This document shows positions 33,813 through 41,271 of a DNA stretch of 64,000 bases, piece by piece. The translations under genes and the position numbers were made by a program. The number at the start of each line of letters is the position of its first letter. Within the stretch, counting starts at the first letter, position 1. Under the pieces are notes generated by a model. The model saw nothing but the letters and a program-made list of their open reading frames with translations. It searched no databases and was not told the origin of the DNA. This stretch comes from Gordonibacter faecis (GTDB taxonomy: Bacteria > Actinomycetota > Coriobacteriia > Coriobacteriales > Eggerthellaceae), in assembly GCF_030077735.1 (NCBI RefSeq), contig NZ_JASJEU010000013.1:124001-188000 (forward strand). The letters are read 5' to 3'.

Positions 33813-36125
33813 ATGGCATACGGCAAGCAATGGCAAACCGTCATGGAAGACGGGACTGTCGTCACCCGCAGCAACACCTGGTCCCCTCCGGGAAGCCACC
33901 CGGTTGGATACGGCGTTAAGGTTGTGACGAAGGATGGCGAGCTCATCCGCATCGAGGGCGACGACGACAACCCGATTACCACCGGTCGTGTCAATGCGAT
34001 GAACCTTGCGCTGCGTGAGTACACCTACGCGCCGGAGCGCATCATCTACCCGATGAAGCGCGCCCCCGAGGATCGCGGCAAGGATAAGTGGGAGCGCACG
34101 ACGTGGGACGAGGCGCTGGACACGATTTGCGAGAAAGTCCGCTATTTCCAGAACACCTACGGCCCCGAGTCCATCGTTTGCTTCGGTGGCACCGGCCGTG
34201 AGGCTTGCATCTTCTACTACGCGCTGACGTTCTCCGTTCTGCAGTCGCCCAACTGCTGCTACACGCAGTCCGGTTGGTCCTGCTACGGTCCGCGCTGCTC
34301 CATCGCCGACTACGTGCTGGGCGCTGGCTATCCCGAGCTTGACTACGCTGGTCACCTGCCGGGTAGCTACCAGGATCCGCGCTACACGCTGCCGAAGTGG
34401 ATTGTGGTCTGGGGCAAAGAGCCTCTGCCCTCCAACGGCGACGGCTTTTTCGGCCACTGCCTCGTCGACCTGATGAAGCTTGGCACGAAGATCATTTCCA
34501 TCGACCCCCGTATCACCTGGGTCGGCGCGCACAACGGCAACATCAACCTGCAGGTTCGCCCGCAGACTGACACTGCCCTTGCCCTCGGCATCATGAACCT
34601 CATGTTCGAGAACGAGGAATACGACAAGGAATTCGCCGAGAAGTGGATCTACGGTCTCGACGAGATGAAGGCCCGCGCTGCTGAGTACCCGGTCGAGAAG
34701 GTCGCTGAGATCACGACCGTGTCCGTTGAGGACATCAAGCGCGTTGCGCACATCATTGGCACCGAGCGCCCGATCGGTTGGGCATGGGGCCTCGCCTTCG
34801 ACCAGAACAAGAACGGCGTGCAGCTGTCCCAGGCGTTCATCGTGCTGGCTGCTCTCGCTGGCTCGATCGACCGTCCCGGCGGCCTGACCCTTGGTCCTCC
34901 GTCTGCTCTGCTCGGCAAGTGGCGTATGGAGCAGCGTGGCGCTATGGACGACGAAGTGTGGTCCAAGCGTATCGGTGCTGCGGCCTGGCCGGGTCTGTCC
35001 ACGGGTATGGCGACGACGCAGCCCGATGAGACCCTGAACACCATGGAGACGGACGAGCCCTACGCTCTGAAGATGGGTTGGTTCAACAGCTCCAACTTCC
35101 TGACCCCGACGTGCTCCGCGCAGCCGAAGCGTTGGCACAAGGCTCTGCAGAAGCTCGAGTTCGTGGTTGTGCAGGACCTGACCATGACCCCGACGGCCAT
35201 GGCTGTGGGCGACTACTTCCTGCCGATGGCCACCTGGGCCGAGCACAACGGCATCGTGCTCACCCACTACGGCCGCAACACCGTGTTCATGGGCCCCATG
35301 AACAAGGCTCTGCAGGTCGGCGAGTGCAAGTCCGACGTGGAAATCTGCCTCATGTTCGGTCAGCGCCTCAACCCGTCCTGGTGGCCGTGGTACAAGCCGG
35401 CTGACGGCAAGTCCCTCGACCTCGACGCCCTGGCTGTTGCTGTTGAGGACTTCTACAGCGACCAGCTCAAGGAGCTCGGTATGGACTGGAAGACCTTCCA
35501 GGAAGAAGGCCTCTACCAGCCCGGCGCTCACGGCTTCGAGTACGAGAAGTACGAGAAGGGTCTGCTCCGCTTCGACGGCGAGCCCGGCTTCAACACCATC
35601 ACGGGCCAGATCGAAGCCTACTCGATTCTGTACGAATCCTGGGGCGAGGATCCGCTGCCGTACTACGAGGAGCCGAACTACAGCCCCATCAGCAAGCCTG
35701 ATTTCGCTGCTCAGTACCCGCTGATCTCCACCTCTGGTTCGCGTCGCTACAGCTCGTTCCACTCTGAGCATCGTCACGTGCCGTCGCTGCGCCAGATCGA
35801 TCCGTGGCCGTGGGTCCAGATCAACCCGGAGACCGCTGCTGAGTACGGCATCACCGACGGCGATTGGTGCGAGGTGTACAACATGTTCGGTGAGGCTCGC
35901 TTCAAGGCCGAGATCACCCCGGTCATGAAGCCTGGCATCCTGAACTGCGCTCATGGTTGGTGGTTCCCCGAGCAGGACGGCGAAGAGCCCAACCTGTTCG
36001 GCGTGTGGAAGTCCAACTTCAACAGCCTGGTGCCGCACTTCAACGTTGGCAAGCTGGGCTTTGGCGCCCCGTACAAGGGTGTTATGTGCAACGTCCGCCG
36101 CGTCCGTAGCCTTGACCAAGACTAA
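33813..36125 (+). CDS. Molybdopterin enzyme, DMSO-reductase family, without Fe-S ligands
   Basis: This 770-residue catalytic subunit has the molybdopterin oxidoreductase fold: YPMKRAPEDRGKDKWERTTWDEALD, ESIVCFGGTGREA, IISIDPR, the dinucleotide-binding RPGG block and a C-terminal dinucleotide-binding domain (YPLISTSGSRRYSSFHSEHRHVPSLR). The probable molybdenum ligand is Cys157 in SGWSCYGP. There is no Tat signal, so it is cytoplasmic. Residues 1-105 contain no cysteine; where relatives carry cluster ligands this protein has Ser28 (GSHPVG), Tyr33 and Asn61 (GRVNAMN). A [4Fe-4S] cluster therefore cannot form. Pyrogallol transhydroxylase is a known family member whose large subunit lacks the cluster, so a non-redox hydroxyl transfer or hydratase reaction on an aromatic is inferred. 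The start at 33813 follows AAGGAG. Confidence 0.88.
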   Translation: MAYGKQWQTVMEDGTVVTRSNTWSPPGSHPVGYGVKVVTKDGELIRIEGDDDNPITTGRVNAMNLALREYTYAPERIIYPMKRAPEDRGKDKWERTTWDEALDTICEKVRYFQNTYGPESIVCFGGTGREACIFYYALTFSVLQSPNCCYTQSGWSCYGPRCSIADYVLGAGYPELDYAGHLPGSYQDPRYTLPKWIVVWGKEPLPSNGDGFFGHCLVDLMKLGTKIISIDPRITWVGAHNGNINLQVRPQTDTALALGIMNLMFENEEYDKEFAEKWIYGLDEMKARAAEYPVEKVAEITTVSVEDIKRVAHIIGTERPIGWAWGLAFDQNKNGVQLSQAFIVLAALAGSIDRPGGLTLGPPSALLGKWRMEQRGAMDDEVWSKRIGAAAWPGLSTGMATTQPDETLNTMETDEPYALKMGWFNSSNFLTPTCSAQPKRWHKALQKLEFVVVQDLTMTPTAMAVGDYFLPMATWAEHNGIVLTHYGRNTVFMGPMNKALQVGECKSDVEICLMFGQRLNPSWWPWYKPADGKSLDLDALAVAVEDFYSDQLKELGMDWKTFQEEGLYQPGAHGFEYEKYEKGLLRFDGEPGFNTITGQIEAYSILYESWGEDPLPYYEEPNYSPISKPDFAAQYPLISTSGSRRYSSFHSEHRHVPSLRQIDPWPWVQINPETAAEYGITDGDWCEVYNMFGEARFKAEITPVMKPGILNCAHGWWFPEQDGEEPNLFGVWKSNFNSLVPHFNVGKLGFGAPYKGVMCNVRRVRSLDQD

Positions 36126-36145
36126 CTCGAAAGGAAGTGGCGTAA

Positions 36146-36505
36146 ATGGCTGATCAGAAATACGCTCTGCTCGTTGACTACACGTACTTCTCCGGCAACC
36201 ATGCCGCCGAGATCGCCTGCAAGGAAGAGCTGGGTCTGCCCATCGACCAGTTCGGCATCAAGGAGGTCGAGGTCGGCCCCTTCAAGAAGGGCGAAGGCAA
36301 CGACGGCGACGCGTGGGAGTGGTTCTACATTCCCTGCCCGACGTCCATCTTCTCCGATCACTGGGGAACGAACGGCGACAAGGCCGGTCAGCGTCCGCTG
36401 GCTGTGCAGGTTGAAGAGTCTGCTTCCATGTACTACGGTACGCTGGAAGAGATGCAGGCCAAGATGGCTGAATTCGACCGCCCGATGGTTTTGTTCCAGC
36501 TGTAA
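36146..36505 (+). CDS. Degenerate ferredoxin-like subunit of the molybdenum enzyme
   Basis: This 119-residue protein keeps the sequence frame of the short Fe-S subunit (KYALLVDYTY, EIACKEELGLP, GIKEVEVGP, FDRPMVLFQL) but has lost the ligands. The canonical C-x2-C-x2-C-x3-C is here Phe15, Asn18, Ala21 and Cys25. The later cluster cysteines are replaced too: the segment RPLAVQVEESASMYYG has none. Only two cysteines remain. It follows the catalytic subunit after 20 bp with GGAAGTGG. It probably holds the catalytic subunit structurally and carries no electrons. Confidence 0.85.
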   Translation: MADQKYALLVDYTYFSGNHAAEIACKEELGLPIDQFGIKEVEVGPFKKGEGNDGDAWEWFYIPCPTSIFSDHWGTNGDKAGQRPLAVQVEESASMYYGTLEEMQAKMAEFDRPMVLFQL

Positions 36506-36588
36506 GGTAATGCTATGATGGCTGCGGTCACCGACCCACACGGTCGATGACCGCAGTACCGTGACGACGATTTGACAAGGAGGGCATC

Positions 36589-36858
36589 ATGACACACGAT
36601 GAGTTCATGGATCTCGATGCTCAGACGGCGGCTGATAAGCTGAACGCTCTCATCGACGAGGGCAAGAGCAAGGATGAGGCCGAGGCCGCGTTCGAGCTCA
36701 CCAAGCCGGACCTTCTGAAGCTCAACGTCTTTTTCGTGAAGGGTAAGTATATCGCTCGCGCTTGGGGCGGTTACACCTCCACGAAGGCCACCGGCAACGA
36801 GGGTGCTGGCGAATTGGGTCTCGGCGGCAGCTTTAAGGACATCAAGCCGGTGAGCTAA
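36589..36858 (+). CDS. Small third protein of the molybdenum enzyme operon
   Basis: This 89-residue acidic protein is not recognised. It has an N-terminal helical half (EFMDLDAQTAADKLNALIDEGKSKDEAEAAFELT) and a Gly-rich C-terminal half (GGYTSTKATGNEGAGELGLGGS). It starts 83 bp after the second subunit with AAGGAGGG and is followed by a terminator, closing the operon. It may be a third subunit or a chaperone. No cysteine is present. Confidence 0.7.
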   Translation: MTHDEFMDLDAQTAADKLNALIDEGKSKDEAEAAFELTKPDLLKLNVFFVKGKYIARAWGGYTSTKATGNEGAGELGLGGSFKDIKPVS

Positions 36859-36890
36859 GCTTACACTCTAAGCTTTGTGCAGAGGCAAAT

Positions 36891-36928
36891 AAGAGGACTC
36901 GCTTTACGATGTAAGTGGGTCCTCTTTT
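36891..36928 (+). terminator. Terminator of the molybdenum enzyme operon
   Basis: AAGAGGAC (36891-36898) pairs with GTCCTCTT (36919-36926), extended inward by CTTTAC/GTAAG, and TT follows. Confidence 0.8.
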
Positions 36929-37040
36929 GGAATAGTGAGCACTACTGTGCCTGGAATGCTTTCGTGGCGAAAAGCCTTACGGGCACCGTATTGGGAGCTA
37001 GGGAAATTAGTAGTGGACACCGAACCGCACAAGGAGACGA

Positions 37041-37385
37041 ATGCTAATGGGAGCTGAGGAAGCCATCAAGGCTGAGATCGAAGAATTGGGCCGTTTGAAC
37101 CCGCAGCAGGAAGACATCCTGTATAACATTTCCCTCAAGCAGGACGAACTGGGCCGCGAGTCCACGAACCTGCTGCTGGAGAAAGTGAAGGATAGTCCCC
37201 TCTACCAGCCGATGATTGACCGCGAACTGCTGACCTACGAGGTGTTCAACCACGGCAGCAAGCACGAAATTGCCAGCCTCTATGTCACGCTGAAGGGCCT
37301 GCGCTACTGCATCATGTTCGCCGACGAACTTTCACAGCGCCGCAAGCTGAACCCCGCTGGTGCACCTTGGCAGCAGACCGCCTAG
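37041..37385 (+). CDS. Small helical hypothetical protein
   Basis: This 114-residue protein is not recognised. It is mostly helical and charged (EEAIKAEIEELGRLNPQQEDILYNISLKQDELGRE) with a C-terminal segment HEIASLYVTLKGLRYCIMFADELSQRRKLN. The start has AAGGAGACGA before it. It is separated from the molybdenum operon by a terminator and lies 35 bp before the LRR gene, so it is probably the first gene of the LRR-VWA-MoxR cluster. Confidence 0.65.
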   Translation: MLMGAEEAIKAEIEELGRLNPQQEDILYNISLKQDELGRESTNLLLEKVKDSPLYQPMIDRELLTYEVFNHGSKHEIASLYVTLKGLRYCIMFADELSQRRKLNPAGAPWQQTA

Positions 37386-37420
37386 CCCAGCTGGACGTCT
37401 GCTTCGGAGGGTTTACTCCC

Positions 37421-39613
37421 GTGGCGCTGAGCGATGGAACTGCGTCGCGTGATCAGGTGCAGGAAGCGCAGCGGCGGGCGCAGGCGCGGCGCACCTCGCT
37501 TGAACGCGCGGCTGTCGTGGAGGCGGCGCGCGCAAGTGAGGTGCGTCTTTGGGACGATGGCGCGCAGGCGACGTGGCACTACGTGGTGCTTGACGACGCC
37601 GAGGTGCGCATCGAGTGCTGCGTGGCGCGCTGCGGCTGTGTGCATATTCCCGCTGAGATTGAGGGCAAGCCGGTGGTGGCGCTGGCTGCCGAGGCTTGCG
37701 CACGCCTGCCAGGGGTTGAAAAGATTGTTTGCCCCGATTCCCTTATGTCGGTGGGCCTGTGCGCTTTTCGGGATAACCGCGCGCTGCGCTCGGTGGTGCT
37801 TCCGGCGGAGTTGGCCTCATTTGATTCTGACTGGTTCCGGGGAAGCCCGGCCGTTACTCATCTGGTGCTTCCGGGGCGCCTTGCCCGATTGGACGCGCGT
37901 ATATTCGACTTGCCACAGCTCTCGGTGCTGGTGGTGGGTGCGGAAACGGCGGAGGTTGAGCCGGGCGCGTTTGCGAAGAGCGCGCTCACGGCTATCGAAG
38001 TAGACGCGGCGAACCCCTTTTTGACCACCGACGGCATTGCCCTGTATCGCCGCGAAGGTGGCGTACTGCTGGCGCTTGCCGTGCCGGTGGAGGAATACGC
38101 CATCCATCCGGGGTGCACGGCGGTTGCGGAAAAGGGCTTGAGCACGTGCGCACGGGTGCGCCGTATCGAGGTGCCCGAGGGCCTAAAGGAACTGGGAAGC
38201 TTCGCCCTTGCGCGCACGGGTATTCGCTCGTTTGAGGCCCCGGCCTCGCTCAAACGCATCGGGGAGAAGGCGTTTTTCAACTGCGCCGACCTTGAGGAGG
38301 TGCGCCTGCGCGAGGGCCTGGTTTCGGTGGGGGCCAACGCGTTTACCGGCACGCGTCTGTGCGAACTGCGCCTGCCTGCTTCTGTTGAGGAACTGGGAAA
38401 CCCGCTGGCGGCAAAGACGGGGCTCACGTTTGCAGGCCCGGACGCGACGTGCACGCTTGCGGCGGGCTCGCGCCATTTGATCTTGGACGCGGCGGGTGGG
38501 TTGTACCGCGTGCTTGACCAGGGCGTGTGCCTCGTGCGCATGATGGATCCTGAGGCGCGCAGCTACGAGGTGCGGCCGGACACGGTGGCGGTGGGCGACG
38601 AGGCGTTTGCGAACCACGCGTGCATCGCGGATGTGGTGCTTCCCGAGGGTGTGGAAGAGCTGGGTCGCGCGGCGTTTAAGGCGTGCCGCCATTTGGTGCG
38701 CGTGAACATCCCCAGCAGCATGCGGCGCATCGGTGACGAGGCGTTTCTTGACACGAATCTGACGAGCATGCGCATACCGGCGGCGCTTGAGCACCTTGGG
38801 CACAACGCGCTGGTCACGCAGGGCGCGCACCACGGCGACGGGGAACCGTCGCTTGTTGACGTGCGCGTTGATGCGGGGAACGTCCGGTTCTACACTGCAC
38901 CCGGCCTACTGCTGGAGCGCAAGGACGAGGGGCACGCGCGGGTGGTGCTGTGCATGGGCGGCGTGGACGTGGTGCGCATTCCGGCTGAGGTGGATGAGAT
39001 TGCCCCCTACGCGCTGAACGACGTGCGCGGGATTCGCGAGCTGTATCTGTCGGACCGCATTACGAAGGTGGGCATGCGCGGGTTGGGTATTGATGGCCTG
39101 GCAGAACTCATTCATGTTGACCTGGAGAGGCCGATTGAGGGCCACACGAGCTTCGACCTTCGTTTCCCGGTGACTGATCGCGGCGCGCAGCAGATGATGC
39201 TGGCGCTGTCGGTGCCTGACCGCGTGGATGTGGCGGCGCTGTTCGAGCACTATGACAACGCCATCATCAATGCGAGCAGTTTTGACCCGAGACATGAGCG
39301 GGGGCTTGACCCCTACGAGCAGCTGGTGCGCCTGGTGGCGCGGCTGCAAGACCCGGTGTTTATGACGGCCGTGAATCGCAGTATGAGCGAGAAGGTGCTG
39401 CGGGAAGGCGTGGCCGACTTTTGTGTGGCCGCCGCCCGCCACGACGACCGGCGCGTGGTAGACGCGTTGCTTGACCTGGGATTTCTGAATGCCGATAACC
39501 TGAATGCGGTCATCGACCGCGTGGGTGCGCTCAAAGATGCCGCCATGACGGCGTATCTGCTTGAGGCGAAGCGTGTGCGCTTCCAGTGCGCCGCGCTCGA
39601 TTTCGAGTTGTAG
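37421..39613 (+). CDS. BspA-type leucine-rich-repeat protein (LRR_5)
   Basis: This 730-residue protein is built of BspA/LRR_5 repeats, seen as recurring blocks such as IPAEIEGKPVVALAAEACARLPGVEKIVCPDSL, LAELKELGSFALARTG-like and VVLPEGVEELGRAAFKACRHLVRVNIPSSM. The last 130 residues are helical and resemble an ankyrin-like pair (RRVVDALLDLGFLNADNLNAV). No signal peptide is seen, so it is probably cytoplasmic. GTG 37421 follows GGAGGG; the ATG at 37367 would overlap the previous gene and is less likely. It may be a sensor or target-recognition part of the MoxR-VWA system 12 bp downstream. Confidence 0.78.
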   Translation: MALSDGTASRDQVQEAQRRAQARRTSLERAAVVEAARASEVRLWDDGAQATWHYVVLDDAEVRIECCVARCGCVHIPAEIEGKPVVALAAEACARLPGVEKIVCPDSLMSVGLCAFRDNRALRSVVLPAELASFDSDWFRGSPAVTHLVLPGRLARLDARIFDLPQLSVLVVGAETAEVEPGAFAKSALTAIEVDAANPFLTTDGIALYRREGGVLLALAVPVEEYAIHPGCTAVAEKGLSTCARVRRIEVPEGLKELGSFALARTGIRSFEAPASLKRIGEKAFFNCADLEEVRLREGLVSVGANAFTGTRLCELRLPASVEELGNPLAAKTGLTFAGPDATCTLAAGSRHLILDAAGGLYRVLDQGVCLVRMMDPEARSYEVRPDTVAVGDEAFANHACIADVVLPEGVEELGRAAFKACRHLVRVNIPSSMRRIGDEAFLDTNLTSMRIPAALEHLGHNALVTQGAHHGDGEPSLVDVRVDAGNVRFYTAPGLLLERKDEGHARVVLCMGGVDVVRIPAEVDEIAPYALNDVRGIRELYLSDRITKVGMRGLGIDGLAELIHVDLERPIEGHTSFDLRFPVTDRGAQQMMLALSVPDRVDVAALFEHYDNAIINASSFDPRHERGLDPYEQLVRLVARLQDPVFMTAVNRSMSEKVLREGVADFCVAAARHDDRRVVDALLDLGFLNADNLNAVIDRVGALKDAAMTAYLLEAKRVRFQCAALDFEL

Positions 39614-39624
39614 GGGGTGCGCTG

Positions 39625-41271
39625 ATGACTGAAGCTGCTCCGCCGGATGCCAAGCTTGCGCGCCGTGCCCAAGAGGATCGCCTTGCTGCCGACATTGTTG
39701 ATGAGTGCCGCGTGCAGCTCATGTTGAAGTTCCGCTTCTTGGATGCGGCGCTTTGGCGTATGGAGGTGCGGCCGCTGCGCGCGGGCGCGCGCTACCCGCT
39801 GGCGACCGATGCCACGCAGGTGGTGTGCGACCCGCCACGCGTGATTGCGCGGTTCCAGGAGTCGTTCGAGGAATCGGTGCGCGACTATCTGCACCTGGTG
39901 CTGCACTGCATCTTTCGGCATCCGTTCGACCGCGATCACAGCAATCGTGAGGCGTGGGATTTGACATGCGATATTGTGACGGAGGGGGCGGCGCTCGACT
40001 TGTGCGGTGAGCGCTTTGCGAGCGCGGATGATGCTGCGCGGCGCGAGGTGTTGGGGACGATAGCCATGCTGGTGGGCAACCTGCGGCCTAATAAGGTATA
40101 TGGCCTGGTAAAGGGCCTCGTGCAGACACCCGATGGCCAGCAGTACCGCGGGTTGGGGCGCAGTACGCTCAGTGAGTGGCATGCGCTGTTTGAGCGCGAC
40201 GACCACGGCGCGTGGCCGTCCCACAACGCGGGAAAAAGTGACGAGGTTGATCAGAACGCCTCCGAGGACGTGACGGAGGACGACGAAAACCCCGAGGCGC
40301 AGGCCGACCCCCTGCGTACCGATTCGTCCGACACGGCGGCGGCGGACGCCCAAGGCAGTGAGGCGGATGAGTCTCAGTCCGAAGATGAAACGGCAGCCGA
40401 GGAAGAGGCGGATGGTGTCGCGGGTGAGCCCGACGAAGGTGCTGATGAGGCCACTGACGCAGACACCGACACCGAGCGCCAGGAGCGTGAGTGGGAAGAC
40501 CTCGCGAAGCAGATTGAGATGAACCTGGAAACCTTCTCCCAAGAGTGGGGGAAGGAAGCCGCGAGCCTGGTAGCGAATCTCGCCTTTGCCAATCGCCCAC
40601 TGTGTAGCTACACCGACTTCCTGCGGCGGTTCATGACGCTCTCCGAAGAGATGCGCCTCAACATGGACGAGTTCGACTACGTGTATTACACGTTTGGCCT
40701 GGACTTATACGGCGATATGCCGCTCGTCGAGCCGCTTGAGTACAAGGAAACCGAGCGCGTGCGCGACTTCGTCATTGTGATTGATACCTCGGAGTCAGTG
40801 CGCGGAGACCTCGTGAAACGGTTTGTGGGTCACACGTTCGACATCCTCAAAAGTTCCGAGGACTTTGCGAGCGAGGTGAACATTCACCTGATCCAGTGCG
40901 ACGCGAAGGTGCAATCCGACACGGTGATCACCTTGCTGGCGGACGTTGACAAGCTGACGGAGGGCCTTCAGATACGCGGCTTTGGTGGCACGGATTTCCG
41001 CCCCGCGTTCGACTACGTGGATATGCTGCGCAAACGCGGCGAGCTGGCCAACATGAAAGGCCTCATCTACTTTACCGACGGCCTGGGCACCTTCCCGGAG
41101 AAGCCGCCCGCCTTTGAGGCGGCGTTCGTGTTCCTGGACGAAGAGGGCGTGAAGCATCCGCCGGTGCCACCGTGGGCCTGCAAGATACTGATTGACGAAG
41201 CTGGCATCGGCCGGCTGCGGACGGGGTCGCGCGCCAGCGAGCGGCCGTTGAAAGGGGATCGTGCGCTATGA
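39625..41271 (+). CDS. DUF2201-type protein with VWA domain
   Basis: This 548-residue protein has an N-terminal putative metallopeptidase-like region (HLVLHCIFRHPF around residues 92-103), a long acidic low-complexity linker (about residues 205-290, rich in Asp and Glu) and a C-terminal VWA-like domain with the MIDAS motif DTSES at about residues 387-391 and a later GGTDFRP threonine/aspartate site. COG3864-type proteins pair with MoxR ATPases; the next gene is one, and its start overlaps this stop by ATGA (41268-41271). Strict coupling suggests a physical complex. Confidence 0.82.
   Translation: MTEAAPPDAKLARRAQEDRLAADIVDECRVQLMLKFRFLDAALWRMEVRPLRAGARYPLATDATQVVCDPPRVIARFQESFEESVRDYLHLVLHCIFRHPFDRDHSNREAWDLTCDIVTEGAALDLCGERFASADDAARREVLGTIAMLVGNLRPNKVYGLVKGLVQTPDGQQYRGLGRSTLSEWHALFERDDHGAWPSHNAGKSDEVDQNASEDVTEDDENPEAQADPLRTDSSDTAAADAQGSEADESQSEDETAAEEEADGVAGEPDEGADEATDADTDTERQEREWEDLAKQIEMNLETFSQEWGKEAASLVANLAFANRPLCSYTDFLRRFMTLSEEMRLNMDEFDYVYYTFGLDLYGDMPLVEPLEYKETERVRDFVIVIDTSESVRGDLVKRFVGHTFDILKSSEDFASEVNIHLIQCDAKVQSDTVITLLADVDKLTEGLQIRGFGGTDFRPAFDYVDMLRKRGELANMKGLIYFTDGLGTFPEKPPAFEAAFVFLDEEGVKHPPVPPWACKILIDEAGIGRLRTGSRASERPLKGDRAL

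Noticed and set aside
33096..36119. Long minus-strand open frame across the molybdenum enzyme gene
   Set aside because: It is the antisense of a high-GC gene with strong plus-strand domain matches and ribosome sites; the antisense protein matches no family I know.
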